From contig NZ_BAWN01000011.1 of assembly GCF_000696225.1 (NCBI RefSeq), forward strand, positions 1 through 61,870: a DNA stretch of 61,870 nucleotides, given 5' to 3'. Made by a program: the position numbers and the translations under genes. The notes beneath the pieces are model-generated. The model saw only the letters and a list, made by a program, of their open reading frames with translations, ran no database searches and had not been told where the DNA came from. This DNA comes from Serpentinimonas barnesii. Its GTDB lineage: Bacteria > Pseudomonadota > Gammaproteobacteria > Burkholderiales > Burkholderiaceae_C. Shown here piece by piece: positions 1 through 11,263 of the stretch; the first letter of the stretch is position 1, and every line of letters starts with the position of its first letter.

Positions 1-843
1 CAGCTCTTTGCGCTGCAGCACGGCAGCAATCAGCTCGTCGGTGTGCAGGCTGCCTTTCATGAGCATTTCGACTTCGCCCTGCACCGCCATGTGGGCGGCG
101 ATTTCGGCCGCTTCGTGGCTGTGCGCCGCCGCCACGATTTGGTAGGGCGACAAATCCAGCCCGGCCTCGGCGGCCACGCGCCGCAAGCGCTGCTCAGGCC
201 CGATCAGCACCGGGATGATCAAGCCGGCCTGCGCCGCATCGAGGGCCCCTTGCAGGGAGCCGGCATCGCAGGGGTGCACCACCGCGCAGCGCGCGGGCTC
301 CAGTCCAGCGCCCCGCGCCAGCAGCTCGCGCAGCCGGGCCTCGGGGTCGGACAGTTGCAGGCGCGGCAGATCGGGCCGCCGCAGGCGCAGCTTCTGCGTG
401 GGGGCCAGCACCCGGGCCACGCCTTGCAATACCCGCACGCCATTTTGGTTGGTGGCGCTGCAGTCGAGTTCGACGCGCTTTTTTGCTTCGTCTTTGGATG
501 CGACTGTGAGCAGCACCTCCAGCGTGTCGCCAACATGCACGGGGTGCAAGAAGGTGAGCTGCTGCTCCAGATAGATGGTTCCTGGCCCTGGGAATTGGGT
601 CCCCAGCAGCGCCGATATGAGGGCCCCGCCCCACATGCCGTGCCCGACCACGCCGTACAAACGGGTGTCGGCCGAGTACTGCGGGTCGAGGTGCGTGGGG
701 TTGGTGTCGCCCGAGACGGCGGCAAAGGCTTGGATGTCTTGCAGCGTCAGGGTGCGCAGCAAGCGCGCGCTCTGGCCGACCGACAGTTCGTCGAAGGTGT
801 GGTTTTCGAGCCAGTCGGCTGCCGATGGGATTGGTGGGTTCAT
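1..843 (-). CDS. Bifunctional enoyl-CoA hydratase / phosphate acetyltransferase (3' end cut by window edge)
   Basis: The 281 visible codons run off the left edge without a stop. Residues ~10-150 form a MaoC-like hot-dog hydratase domain, with SGDTNPTHLD matching the R-hydratase active-site region and GVVGHGMWGGALIS after it. From ~165 a phosphotransacetylase-type domain begins (CAVVHPCDAGSLQGAL, then IIPVLIGPEQ) and is truncated. This two-domain order is known for bifunctional enoyl-CoA hydratase/phosphate acetyltransferases. The gene follows phaC and a small ORF on the same strand, so a role in acyl-CoA or PHA metabolism is likely. The ATG at 843 is the first plausible start and fits the MaoC N-terminus (MNPPIPSAADWLENHTFDEL). 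Confidence 0.85.
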   Translation of the reverse strand, partial: MNPPIPSAADWLENHTFDELSVGQSARLLRTLTLQDIQAFAAVSGDTNPTHLDPQYSADTRLYGVVGHGMWGGALISALLGTQFPGPGTIYLEQQLTFLHPVHVGDTLEVLLTVASKDEAKKRVELDCSATNQNGVRVLQGVARVLAPTQKLRLRRPDLPRLQLSDPEARLRELLARGAGLEPARCAVVHPCDAGSLQGALDAAQAGLIIPVLIGPEQRLRRVAAEAGLDLSPYQIVAAAHSHEAAEIAAHMAVQGEVEMLMKGSLHTDELIAAVLQRKEL

Positions 844-895
844 GGGGTTGGCTTGTTGCTGGGGCAATCAATCGGCAGCATAGGTGAGCAAACCG

Positions 896-1330
896 TCAAT
901 TCGATGACACGGCGCGCTCTGCACCGGCAGCCGCCACTGGGCCGATGTGTGCAAGGTGCAAATCCACGCTCTCGATCATCAGCATCATGGCTTGCGACCC
1001 ATACTGGCTGGCGTAGGCGCTGACCAGCTCGTAGCGCAACACCACGAGGCCGCGCAGCTCGAAAAACAGCAGGTCTTTGCGCCGCCGCTCGGTGCCATCC
1101 AGCGCGCGCGCACGCCGCTCGGGCCCGGTATAGGGCTCGGCGTTGCTCGGTGGGGACGGGTTTTTGACCTGCCGGATGAGCCGATCGATGGTGCCTTCGC
1201 GCTTGAGATCGAGCTGCAACGCGTGCGCCAGCCGCTCGATGCGCTGGTTGAGGGCGCGCAGGGAGTCTTCGCGGCGCAGCATGAAGGCCGCTTCGGCCCG
1301 CTGGTGCTTGCGGTCGTCGTCAGTCCGCAT
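896..1330 (-). CDS. Conserved hypothetical protein coupled to phaC
   Basis: A 144-residue soluble protein whose ATG (1330) overlaps the phaC stop codon (1320-1322) by a few bases, which suggests translational coupling. The N-terminal half is charged and helical (RREDSLRALNQRIERLAHALQ). The middle carries two arginine-rich stretches, GPERRARA and GTERRRKD, followed by a hydrophobic helical stretch around ELRGLVVLRYELVSAYASQY. No membrane segment, signal peptide or catalytic motif is visible. Its position between phaC and a MaoC-Pta gene suggests a PHA-related accessory role, but I do not recognise a characterised family. The longer reading frame starting at 1717 lies inside phaC and is not coding. 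Confidence 0.6.
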   Translation of the reverse strand: MRTDDDRKHQRAEAAFMLRREDSLRALNQRIERLAHALQLDLKREGTIDRLIRQVKNPSPPSNAEPYTGPERRARALDGTERRRKDLLFFELRGLVVLRYELVSAYASQYGSQAMMLMIESVDLHLAHIGPVAAAGAERAVSSN

Positions 1331-3122
1331 AACGCTCTTTGACGTACAGACCCGGGGCCTCGCAGACCTGCAGCTCGGCCGGGATAACAGGCGGCGCCTG
1401 CTTGGGGCCCGAGCGGGCCTGCAACCAGTCCCGATAAGCCTCCCACCAAGAGCCTTCGAGCAACGGGGCTTGGGCGGCCCAAGCATCGGGCTCGATCCAG
1501 CCATCGGCCGGCACGGTGGTGGCAATCTGGTAGCTGCGCCGGGGCCGCCCGGGCTCGGAGACGATGCCGGCGTTGTGCCCGCCCGCAGCCAGCACGAAGG
1601 TGATGGGGGTGTCGGTGAGCAGATGGATTTTATAGACCGAGCGCCACGGAGAAATGTGGTCGCGCACGGTGCCCACCACGAACAAGGGGGCCTGGATGTC
1701 CACCAGCGCCACGCCACGGCCCTCGACCCGGTAGTGCCCCGCTGCCAAGGCGTTGTTCAAAAACAGCGAGGACAGGTACTCTGAGTGCATGCGCTCGGGC
1801 AGGCGCGTCACGTCGGCGTTCCAGCTCATCATGTCGTTGCCGATTTCGTCCTGACCCAGCAGGTAGCGACGGGTGTTGCGCGACCAGATCAGGTCGCGCG
1901 AGTTGAGGAACTGGAACGAGCCCGCCATCTGCTTGCCCGACAGATAGCCGGTGCGCGCCATCGAGGTGCGCAGGGTCTGGAGCTGGTCGTCGTCGATGAA
2001 CACGCCGAGTTCGCCGGGTTCGCTGAAATCGGTCTGCGCCGCCAGCAGCGTGACCGAGGCCAGCGCCGGCAACTGGTCGTAGAGCGCGTCGGCGCGGCGC
2101 CGCTGTTGCCCCGTGGGCAGGATGCGATCGGCCTGGCGCCGACCCAGGGCGGCAGCGACAATGGCCAAGAAAGTGCCCCCGAGGCAGTAGCCCAAGGTGT
2201 GCACGCGCTCGGCAGCCGTGCTGCGCTGCACCGCCGCCAGCGCCTCCATCACCCCCAAGCGCAGGTAGTCTTGCATCCCGAGCGCGCGGTCGCTGGCGTC
2301 CGGGTTGTGCCACGAGATGATGCAGACCGTGAAACCTTGTGCCACCAAGTAGCGCACCAAGGAGTTCTCGGGCGAGAGGTCCAGGATGTAGTACTTCATG
2401 ATGCACGAGGGCACGATGAGCAGCGGCTCGGGGTGCACCTCGGGCGTGCTGGGCCGGTACTGGATGACCTCGATCAGGCGGTTGCGGTAGATCACCTGGC
2501 CTGGGGTGACCGCCACCTTTTCGCCGACCGGGTAGGGCAAGGGCTCGAGATCTTCGGCCGGCGTGCTGGGCTGGGCTCGCCGCATGGCTGCCGCATCTTG
2601 TAAAAATTGCTGGCTGCCTTTGATCCAAGTCTGGCCGCCGCTTTGCAAGCCGGACTTGAGCACCACCGGGTTGCTCAAGGGCCAGTTGGAAGGGGCCAGG
2701 GCATCGACGCCCTGGCGCGCAAAAAACCCCAGCAGGTGCTGGTGGTGCCGGTTCATGCCCTCGACTTGTGCGGCCTCGCGCCACCAGTCGTCGAGCACCC
2801 TGAAAGTTTCGCGCCAGGCCTTGAAGGGCCACTGCTGCCACTCGGGCTCGGCAAAGCGGGGGTCGGCGTCGTGCGCGGGCTCGTGGGCGCTGCTGTTGCG
2901 CAGCGCCTGGGCGCTCAGTTCCAGCGCTTTTTGCGCCAGCTCCAGCTGCCGGCCGGGCGCGGCCGCCAAGTGCCAAAGCCAGTCGGCCTGCGCCAGCGCC
3001 AGCGAAATGGGCGACAAACCCATGGCGGCCTCGGACAGGCGCGACTGCACCCACTGATCGAGCTGGCGATGCGGCTTGGTGGGTGGCGGCTGGACGGCAA
3101 ACGTGGGCGGGGACTGGGTCAT
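1320..3122 (-). CDS. phaC: Class I poly(3-hydroxyalkanoate) synthase
   Basis: Polymerises (R)-3-hydroxyacyl-CoA into PHA at the granule surface. The 600 residues match class I synthases in length. The lipase-box-like motif GYCLGG carries the catalytic Cys (G-x-C-x-G), and AAGGHNAGIV near the C-terminus carries the catalytic His; the N-terminal PhaC domain and the alpha/beta hydrolase fold are both present. The ATG at 3122 starts MTQSPPTFAV. Upstream, a ~230-bp AT-richer gap (3123-3354) separates it from the divergent tgt and probably holds both promoters. With the PhaM-like gene at 4457 it marks a PHA-accumulating organism. Confidence 0.96.
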   Translation of the reverse strand: MTQSPPTFAVQPPPTKPHRQLDQWVQSRLSEAAMGLSPISLALAQADWLWHLAAAPGRQLELAQKALELSAQALRNSSAHEPAHDADPRFAEPEWQQWPFKAWRETFRVLDDWWREAAQVEGMNRHHQHLLGFFARQGVDALAPSNWPLSNPVVLKSGLQSGGQTWIKGSQQFLQDAAAMRRAQPSTPAEDLEPLPYPVGEKVAVTPGQVIYRNRLIEVIQYRPSTPEVHPEPLLIVPSCIMKYYILDLSPENSLVRYLVAQGFTVCIISWHNPDASDRALGMQDYLRLGVMEALAAVQRSTAAERVHTLGYCLGGTFLAIVAAALGRRQADRILPTGQQRRRADALYDQLPALASVTLLAAQTDFSEPGELGVFIDDDQLQTLRTSMARTGYLSGKQMAGSFQFLNSRDLIWSRNTRRYLLGQDEIGNDMMSWNADVTRLPERMHSEYLSSLFLNNALAAGHYRVEGRGVALVDIQAPLFVVGTVRDHISPWRSVYKIHLLTDTPITFVLAAGGHNAGIVSEPGRPRRSYQIATTVPADGWIEPDAWAAQAPLLEGSWWEAYRDWLQARSGPKQAPPVIPAELQVCEAPGLYVKERYAD

Positions 3123-3213
3123 GGCGATGCGCTCCTGCTGCGATGGGACTGTGAACCACGGGCAGGCCAGCGAGATGCGGCTGCGCCCGATCAGGCACCG
3201 ATTCCTAATATAA

Positions 3214-5233
<2,020 letters not shown>

Positions 5234-5386
5234 GGGGTGCTCCTCGTGTTGGCCAGCCTGCAGCATGCCACAGTTGGGTGCCTTCGTGTGGACCCCGGCC
5301 CGTCTGGCGCCAGAGATTGATCGGGATCAAGGCCGTTGTGCCGCGTTTTGCCTCACAATAAAGTCCAACAAGCAGGAGATCGACCC

Positions 5387-5770
5387 ATGAGCCAAAACAT
5401 TTCCGACACCTTCGCGCTGCAGTTGCAGCACATGCGCACCGAGGTGATTGCGCAGCTGCGTGCCCAGCGCGGCGGCAAGATCGGCCGCGCCGAAGCGGCG
5501 CAAGACCGGCACGATGTGCAAAGCGGCGACCGGGCGCAAAACGAGGCCGAGCGCGATCTGGCCATGTCGATCGACGTGCGCGAGACCGAGGCCCTGACCG
5601 CCATCGACGCCGCGCTCAAGCGCATCGCGGCCGGCAGCTACGGTCTGTGCACCGCCTGCGGGGTCGATATTCCAACCGCACGCCTGCACGCCAACCCGAC
5701 CGCTGAACGCTGCGTGGCCTGCCAAAGCCAGCTTGAGCAGGCCCGTGGCGAGACCCACCCTTCGATGTAA
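5387..5770 (+). CDS. DksA/TraR-family zinc-finger regulator
   Basis: A 127-residue protein with an N-terminal coiled-coil region and a C-terminal C4 zinc finger, C88-x2-C91-x17-C109-x2-C112, as in DksA/TraR proteins that bind the RNA polymerase secondary channel and modulate ppGpp-dependent transcription. It is shorter than housekeeping DksA (~150 aa), so it is probably a DksA paralogue. The ATG at 5387 lies 7-8 bases after AGGAGA. The next gene starts 6 bp after its stop, which suggests co-transcription. Confidence 0.88.
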   Translation: MSQNISDTFALQLQHMRTEVIAQLRAQRGGKIGRAEAAQDRHDVQSGDRAQNEAERDLAMSIDVRETEALTAIDAALKRIAAGSYGLCTACGVDIPTARLHANPTAERCVACQSQLEQARGETHPSM

Positions 5771-5776
5771 CGCGCC

Positions 5777-6556
5777 GTGCAAACCCACCCCGCCCTCCGC
5801 CCCGCCGGCCTGACTACCCGACGCCAATGCCTGGTGGCGGCGTTGGCTTGGGGCGGCGCGTGGAGCGGTGTGGCGCACAGCAACCCAGCCACCCCCACAG
5901 GCCATCGCGGGGCCTTTGCGGGGCCGGACCGGTTGGCGCTCGACTACGACGTGAGCGCGCGCATCAGCGGCATGCCGGTGCGTGCCAGTGGCCAACTGCA
6001 GTGGCTCATGCGCAGCGGCCAGTACGAAGCCAGCTTGGCGATGCGCTTGCCCTTGGTGGGAGGGCGCACCCAGCGTTCGCGCGGTCGGCTGCTGCCCGAT
6101 GGCCTGCAACCGACCGAGTTCAGCGACCAAACCCGGCGCACGCGCCGCTACGAGCTCGACTGGACCGCGCTGCGCTATCGCCACCAGCGCGACTCTGAGG
6201 CCGAGCGCGTTGGCCCCCTGCAAACCGGCACCCAAGACCGGCTCAGCTTGTTTTTCGAACTCGCGCGCCGGCTGCAGCGCCAGACGCCGGTGCTGGATGC
6301 GGTGTGGAGCGTGCCCGTGCTGGGCCCCTCTGGGGTGCAGCCTTGGACGCTGCGCCTGCGGGCGCTGGAAACCATCGAAACCCCGGCCGGCCCCTTGTCG
6401 GCTTGGCGCTTGGAACGCCACAACGCGCAGCCCGACGACTCGCGCCTGAGCCTGTGGCTGGCCGAAGCGGTGCATTACCTGCCGGTGCGCATCTTGTTGC
6501 AAGAACCCGACGGCGATTGGGCCGACCAGCGCCTGCTGCGACTGCCCACGGCTTGA
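5777..6556 (+). CDS. DUF3108-type periplasmic/secreted protein
   Basis: 259 codons from a GTG. The N-terminus has a twin-arginine-like and hydrophobic stretch (TTRRQCLVAALAWGGAWSG), suggesting export. The remainder (LDYDVSARISGMPVRASGQL, then GPLSAWRLE) resembles the beta-rich DUF3108 family of the cell envelope, whose function is unknown. It is immediately downstream of the DksA-type gene. GTG at 5777 is the only start that keeps the signal-like segment. Confidence 0.7.
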   Translation: MQTHPALRPAGLTTRRQCLVAALAWGGAWSGVAHSNPATPTGHRGAFAGPDRLALDYDVSARISGMPVRASGQLQWLMRSGQYEASLAMRLPLVGGRTQRSRGRLLPDGLQPTEFSDQTRRTRRYELDWTALRYRHQRDSEAERVGPLQTGTQDRLSLFFELARRLQRQTPVLDAVWSVPVLGPSGVQPWTLRLRALETIETPAGPLSAWRLERHNAQPDDSRLSLWLAEAVHYLPVRILLQEPDGDWADQRLLRLPTA

Positions 6557-6655
6557 ACCAAGGCCCTACAGCCCCATCTAATGCACAGGGAAGCTGCGTA
6601 CACGGCCGCAACCCGTGGCCTTGCAAGGTTTCCTGATTCGGCGCACAGTACAGCT

Positions 6656-6985
6656 ATGCAAACCCTCTACGACTCCGACACCTTTGTGGTAGTCCACATT
6701 TTGGCGCACGCCGATGCGGTGCGGTCGCCGGTGCGCGCACTACCGGGTCATGATGGGCAAACGGCCGGGGCCGACAGCGCCCCCGCCACGCACCAGATGC
6801 CGCGCCACGGCTTTGAGATTGTGGACAAGCGCTCTGGCAAAGAGGTGTACCTGGACGGCTCGTGGGCCGAGCTGTTCCAGCAGCAGATTCACACGTGGCA
6901 GCGCGACACCCCCACGCAAGAGGAAGTGGAAGACACGCTGGAAGGTTACGCCACCTTGGCCCAGACGCCGGTGGCGGTGCACTGA
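6656..6985 (+). CDS. DUF3567 (BTH_I0359-type) small protein
   Basis: 109 residues. MQTLYDSDTFVVVHIL, HGFEIVDKRSGKEVYLDG and WAELFQQQI match the DUF3567 family, which is largely restricted to Burkholderiales and has no known function. The C-terminus is acidic (PTQEEVEDTLEGY). The ATG at 6656 gives the family N-terminus; an upstream extension to 6581 is not conserved-looking. It converges on the HerA-like gene with a 9-bp gap. Confidence 0.82.
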   Translation: MQTLYDSDTFVVVHILAHADAVRSPVRALPGHDGQTAGADSAPATHQMPRHGFEIVDKRSGKEVYLDGSWAELFQQQIHTWQRDTPTQEEVEDTLEGYATLAQTPVAVH

Positions 6986-6994
6986 GGGCTGGCG

Positions 6995-8548
6995 CTAGCG
7001 CCGCCGACCGCCGCCGAGCAAGCCGCCCAGCACGCCGCGCACCAGTTGCCGGCCCACCGAACTGGCCACCGCGCGCACTGCGGTCTGCGCCACGTTCTGC
7101 AACAGTCCATTGGTCTGCCCCCCGCGTGGCCCAGTGCGGCCGAGCAAGGCCTCCTGCAAAAACCCACCGACGCCCGCATTTGTTGCAGCACCCGGCCGCG
7201 CTGCAGCAACTCGGCCGCCCGCAGACGCCGCGGCTGGGTTGTTTGCAGCCACAGGCGCGCCAGTTGCCGCCGCCTGCGCGTGCTGGCGCAGCAACTCGTA
7301 CGCGCTTTCGCGGTCCAGCACTTTTTCATAAACGCCAGCCACCAGTGAGTTTTGCATCAAGGCTTGGCGCTGCGCCGGCGCAATCGGTCCGAGCTGGCTG
7401 CCCGGCGGCAGCACGTAGGCGCGCTCGGTGGGGCAGGGGCGCCCCTTGGCGTCGAGCAGGCTCACCAGCGCCTCGCCCACCGCCAGCTCGGTGATGGCGG
7501 CTTCGATGTCCAGCCCCTCTTTGGGGCGCATGGTCTGGGCGGTGGCACGCACCGCTTTTTGATCGCGCGGGGTGAAGGCGCGCAGCGCGTGCTGGATGCG
7601 GTTGCCCAGCTGGCCCAGCACCGCATCCGGGATGTCGAGCGGGTTTTGGGTCACGAAATACACCCCCACACCCTTGGAGCGCACCAGCCGCACCACCAAT
7701 TCGATGCGCTCGATCAGCACCTTGGGCGCGTCTTTGAAGAGCAGGTGCGCCTCGTCGAAAAAGAACACCAGCTTGGGTTTTTCGGGGTCGCCGATCTCGG
7801 GCAGCTGCTCAAACAGCTCCGACAGCATCCAGAGCAAAAACGTGGCGTAGAGGCGTGGCGCGTTGAGCAACCGGTCCGCCGCCAGAATGTTGATCACGCC
7901 TTGGCCGCCCACCGTCTGCATAAAGTCAGACAAATCGAGCATGGGTTCGCCAAAGAATTGCTCGCCGCCTTGCTCGCCGATTTGCAGCAGCCCGCGCTGG
8001 ATCGCGCCCACACTGGCGGCGCTGACGTTGCCGTATTCGGTGGTGAACTGGCGCGCGTTCTCGCCCACGTGTTGCAGCATGGCGCGCAGGTCTTTGAGGT
8101 CGAGCAGCAGCAGGCCTTGGTCGTCGGCGATTTTGAACACCAGGTTGAGCACCCCGGCCTGGGTCTCGTTGAGGTCGAGCATGCGCGCCAGCAGCAGCGG
8201 CCCCATGTCGCTCACGGTGGCGCGCACCGGGTGCCCCTGCTCGCCAAACACATCCCAGAAGGTGGTCGGGCAAGCCAGCGGTTCGGGCAAGGCCACGCCG
8301 CGCTCGGCCAGCACCTTGGCCAGTTTTTCGCCCACCTGCCCCGGCTGGCTGATGCCGCCCAGGTCGCCCTTGACGTCGGCCATGAACACCGGCACCCCGA
8401 TGCGCGAAAACTGCTCGGCCAGGCTTTGCAGCGTGACCGTTTTGCCGGTGCCGGTGGCCCCGGTGATGAGGCCGTGGCGGTTCGCCAAGCCCGGCAGCAA
8501 GAAGCACTCGGTGTGGGCGTTGCGGGCGATCAACAGGGGTTGCGGCAT
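6995..8548 (-). CDS. HerA-like P-loop ATPase (DUF853 family)
   Basis: 517 residues. The Walker A motif GATGTGKT spans residues 30-37, followed by [12 protein letters not shown], and [13 protein letters not shown] is the Walker B region. [27 protein letters not shown] is typical of HerA/DUF853 ATPases related to DNA-pumping helicases. The C-terminal ~90 residues are Ala/Gly-rich and end in GGRRR. The cellular role is not established. It is monocistronic, with the ATG at 8548 facing the divergent gene at 8689. Confidence 0.88.
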   Translation of the reverse strand: MPQPLLIARNAHTECFLLPGLANRHGLITGATGTGKTVTLQSLAEQFSRIGVPVFMADVKGDLGGISQPGQVGEKLAKVLAERGVALPEPLACPTTFWDVFGEQGHPVRATVSDMGPLLLARMLDLNETQAGVLNLVFKIADDQGLLLLDLKDLRAMLQHVGENARQFTTEYGNVSAASVGAIQRGLLQIGEQGGEQFFGEPMLDLSDFMQTVGGQGVINILAADRLLNAPRLYATFLLWMLSELFEQLPEIGDPEKPKLVFFFDEAHLLFKDAPKVLIERIELVVRLVRSKGVGVYFVTQNPLDIPDAVLGQLGNRIQHALRAFTPRDQKAVRATAQTMRPKEGLDIEAAITELAVGEALVSLLDAKGRPCPTERAYVLPPGSQLGPIAPAQRQALMQNSLVAGVYEKVLDRESAYELLRQHAQAAATGAPVAANNPAAASAGGRVAAARPGAATNAGVGGFLQEALLGRTGPRGGQTNGLLQNVAQTAVRAVASSVGRQLVRGVLGGLLGGGRRR

Positions 8549-8611
8549 GGCGATCTCGCAGTTGTAGGTGGAAGGATTCTAGGGGATGGGGCTGAGGCCG
8601 GGGCCTGCTTG

Positions 8612-8632
8612 ACGCCGGCGCGCAGCCGGCGT
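8612..8632. repeat. 8-bp-stem inverted repeat in divergent promoter region
   Basis: ACGCCGGC, 5-base loop GCGCA, GCCGGCGT: a perfect 8-bp stem between the HerA-like gene and the small exported protein gene. It could be an operator or a structured 5' leader. A longer dyad, GATCGG with CCGATC, follows just downstream at about 8640-8671. Confidence 0.5.
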
Positions 8633-8688
8633 AGAGTTCCGATCGGGGGCGCTGCCTTTCGGCGGCCGATCCGTTTGGAGTACACGCT

Positions 8689-9024
8689 ATGAAAACCTAC
8701 CTTAAATTCCTCTTGGTGGCCCTGAGCGCTTTCTGGCTGGCTGGCCATGCGCTGGCGCAAAGCTACTACGTGGACATCACAAACCGCACCGGCTTTGTGA
8801 TCACCCACATCTACGTCAGCCCGGCCGAGTCTTCGAGCTGGGAAGCAGACGTGCTGGGCAACAAGGTGCTGGCCAAGGGCGCCACCCAGCGCGTCACGCT
8901 CACCGGCTACCGCAGCCCGATTTTCGACATCCGGCTGGTCGATGAAGACGGCGACACCTACACCTACTGGAAGGTCGATGTGTCCAAGCGCGACATCGTG
9001 GCGCGCCCGGAACACCTGGATTGA
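8689..9024 (+). CDS. Small exported hypothetical protein
   Basis: 111 residues with a clear Sec signal peptide (MKTYLKFLLVALSAFWLAGHALAQ, with likely cleavage after ALA) and a beta-rich mature part starting YYVDITNRTGFVITHIYVSP. Similar small periplasmic proteins with an N-terminal strand followed by an Asn-Arg-Thr turn are common in proteobacteria but uncharacterised. The GGAG 9 bases before the ATG supports the start. Single gene, followed by a strong hairpin. Confidence 0.72.
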   Translation: MKTYLKFLLVALSAFWLAGHALAQSYYVDITNRTGFVITHIYVSPAESSSWEADVLGNKVLAKGATQRVTLTGYRSPIFDIRLVDEDGDTYTYWKVDVSKRDIVARPEHLD

Positions 9025-9025
9025 T

Positions 9026-9046
9026 CTGGGCCGCTGGGCGGCCCAG
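9026..9046 (+). terminator. Stem-loop after the small exported protein gene
   Basis: CTGGGCCGC, loop TGG, GCGGCCCAG: a perfect 9-bp GC stem that begins 2 bases after the stop codon. There is no U-tract, so it is a weak or 3'-stabilising structure rather than a textbook intrinsic terminator. Confidence 0.5.
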
Positions 9047-9099
9047 CCGCAGCGCCCGCACTGCGCCCACCCCTGAGCCTGCTGCGCTCGGGGGCAAGC

Positions 9100-9447
9100 T
9101 CAGTTGACGGGCTGCAGCGTTTTCACCCACAGGTAGCGCCCGCGCAGACCTTGGTCGATCTCGCCGTGCAGGCGCACCAGGTGTTCGGGGCCGATGCGAC
9201 GGCCCTGCCAAACCTCGGGCTCGATCTCGACCCGCAGCTCGCCACTGGCGTCGCGAAACAGGTAGTAGTCTTCGCGCTGGTGCGCCACGATGTGGCCGGT
9301 GAGGGTGAGGTAGCTGCCCAGCCGCGCTTGCTGGGCTTGCTGAACCGTGCTGGCGGGGCCAGCCACACTGGGGCCGGTGAACTGGGCGCTGGCGTGGGAC
9401 ATGAACGCGCCCAGCAGCGCGGCGCACAGAAGGTGGCGGAGCGGCAT
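9100..9447 (-). CDS. YgiW/BOF-type OB-fold periplasmic protein
   Basis: 115 residues. A signal peptide (MPLRHLLCAALLGAFMSHASA) precedes a bacterial OB-fold region: LGSYLTLTGHIVAHQREDYYLFRDASGELRVEI, then PEVWQGRRIGPEHLVRLHGEID. This fits the YgiW/YdeI stress-tolerance family. The ATG at 9447 gives the canonical signal peptide; an 18-residue upstream extension lies inside pntB and is unlikely. It sits just downstream of pntB and could be the last gene of that operon. Confidence 0.8.
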   Translation of the reverse strand: MPLRHLLCAALLGAFMSHASAQFTGPSVAGPASTVQQAQQARLGSYLTLTGHIVAHQREDYYLFRDASGELRVEIEPEVWQGRRIGPEHLVRLHGEIDQGLRGRYLWVKTLQPVN

Positions 9448-9451
9448 TGCT

Positions 9452-10885
9452 TTACTCCACGGCCTTGACCATCTCTTCGACCACCTTCTTGGCGTCGCCA
9501 AAGACCATCAGGGTTTTGTCCATGTAGAACAGGTCGTTGTCCAGCCCGGCGTAACCGGCGGCCATGCTGCGCTTGTTGACGATGATGGTCTTGGCCTTGT
9601 AGGCTTCCAAAATCGGCATGCCGTAGATCGCGCTGCCTTTTTGCAACGCCGCCGGGTTGACCACGTCGTTGGCCCCGAGGATGATGGCCACGTCGGCTTG
9701 GCCGAATTCGCCGTTGATCTCTTCCATCTCGAACACCTGGTCGTAGGGCACTTCGGCCTCGGCCAGCAGCACGTTCATGTGGCCTGGCATGCGCCCGGCC
9801 ACCGGGTGGATGGCGTATTTGACCTTGATGCCCTTGTCGGCCAGCTTGTGCGCCAGCTCTTTGACCGCGTGCTGCGCGCGCGCCACCGCCAGCCCGTAGC
9901 CGGGGACGATGATCACGGTTTCGGCGTTGCCCAGGATGAAGGCGGCGTCGTCGGCGCTGCCGCTCTTGACCGGACGCTGCGCCGCACCGGCGGCCACCAC
10001 GCCCTCTTCGCCACCAAAGCCGCCCAGAATCACGCTGATGAAGCTGCGGTTCATGGCCTTGCACATGATGTAGCTCAGGATCGCGCCCGAGGAGCCCACC
10101 AGCGAGCCCGCGATGATCAACATGCTGTTGTTGAGCCCAAAGCCGATGCCGGCCGCGGCCCAACCCGAGTAGCTGTTGAGCATCGAGACCACCACCGGCA
10201 TGTCGGCCCCGCCGATAGGGATGATGATCAGCACCCCGATCACGAAGGCCAAGGCGGTGAGCACGATGAAGGCGGTCCAGTTGCCGGTGAAGGCAAAGTA
10301 CAGGCCCAGCGCCACAATCGCGATCCCCAGCACCAGGTTGATCTTGTGCTGCCCGGCAAACGTGACTGGCGCGCCCTGGAACAGGCGGAACTTGTACTTG
10401 CCGCTAAGCTTGCCGTAGGCGATCACGGAGCCGCTGAAGGTGATGGCCCCGATGGCCGACCCCAGGAACAGCTCCAGCTTGTTGCCAAAGGGGATGTCGC
10501 CGCCGCGCTCGGCGATGCCAAAGGCCCAGGGCTCGGCCACCGCTGCGATGGCGATGCACACCGCCGCCAAGCCGACCATGCTGTGCATGAAAGCCACCAG
10601 CTCGGGCATTTTGGTCATCTCGACGCGCTTGGCCAAATAGGTGCCAAAGGCCCCGCCGAGCACTAGACCGAACAAGACCCAGCCCAAGCCCTGCGCGGCG
10701 TTGACCTGCATCTGCTGCGCCATGGTCAGCACCAGGCCGACGGTGGTCAGGATGGCGATGCCCATCCCGGTCATGCCAAAGAGGTTGCCGCGGATGGAGG
10801 ATGTTGGGTGGCTCAAACCCTTGAGGGCCTGGATGAAGCAGACCGAGGCCACCAGGTACAGCAGTACGACCAGATCCATGCTCAT
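9452..10885 (-). CDS. pntB: NAD(P) transhydrogenase subunit beta
   Basis: 477 residues: a membrane domain of roughly nine helices followed by the C-terminal NADP-binding domain III ([22 protein letters not shown] and [11 protein letters not shown] are typical). With PntAa and PntAb it forms the proton-translocating transhydrogenase that makes NADPH from NADH. That would be useful for Calvin-cycle reductant in a chemolithoautotroph. Its ATG overlaps the pntAb stop by 4 bases (ATGA). Confidence 0.96.
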   Translation of the reverse strand: MSMDLVVLLYLVASVCFIQALKGLSHPTSSIRGNLFGMTGMGIAILTTVGLVLTMAQQMQVNAAQGLGWVLFGLVLGGAFGTYLAKRVEMTKMPELVAFMHSMVGLAAVCIAIAAVAEPWAFGIAERGGDIPFGNKLELFLGSAIGAITFSGSVIAYGKLSGKYKFRLFQGAPVTFAGQHKINLVLGIAIVALGLYFAFTGNWTAFIVLTALAFVIGVLIIIPIGGADMPVVVSMLNSYSGWAAAGIGFGLNNSMLIIAGSLVGSSGAILSYIMCKAMNRSFISVILGGFGGEEGVVAAGAAQRPVKSGSADDAAFILGNAETVIIVPGYGLAVARAQHAVKELAHKLADKGIKVKYAIHPVAGRMPGHMNVLLAEAEVPYDQVFEMEEINGEFGQADVAIILGANDVVNPAALQKGSAIYGMPILEAYKAKTIIVNKRSMAAGYAGLDNDLFYMDKTLMVFGDAKKVVEEMVKAVE

Positions 10886-11208
10886 TTGGCTTCCCCTTGC
10901 GCGGCCGCACCGGCTTTGCGCTCTTTTTTCCTAAACATTTCCAGCATTCGGCGCGTGACCAGAAAGCCGCCAAACACATTGACCGCGGCCAGCGCCACCG
11001 CCAGCACGCCCAAGCCCTTGCCCAGGGTGGTTTCAGTGAGTGCAGCGGCCAGCATGGCCCCGACGATGATGATGGCCGAAATGGCGTTGGTCACGGCCAT
11101 GAGCGGCGTGTGCAGCGCCGGCGTGACGTTCCAGACCACGTGGTAGCCGACGTAGATCGCCAGCACGAAGATGATGAGGTTGAAGACCAGGGGGGAGACG
11201 GCTTCCAT
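10882..11208 (-). CDS. pntAb: NAD(P) transhydrogenase subunit alpha part 2
   Basis: 108 residues with three predicted membrane helices ([51 protein letters not shown]), matching the split membrane part of PntA found in many alpha- and betaproteobacteria. It sits between pntAa and pntB in the same operon. The [21 protein letters not shown] segment is the family signature. Confidence 0.94.
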   Translation of the reverse strand: MEAVSPLVFNLIIFVLAIYVGYHVVWNVTPALHTPLMAVTNAISAIIIVGAMLAAALTETTLGKGLGVLAVALAAVNVFGGFLVTRRMLEMFRKKERKAGAAAQGEAK

Positions 11209-11263
11209 TTTGGAGGTTCCTTGCTTGCGGTGTGTGGGGGTGCGACGCGGGTGCAGCAGGGCC

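Noticed and set aside
43-1023. 326-codon open frame on the plus strand
   Set aside because: Antisense of the MaoC-Pta gene, whose own frame gives a good hydratase domain.
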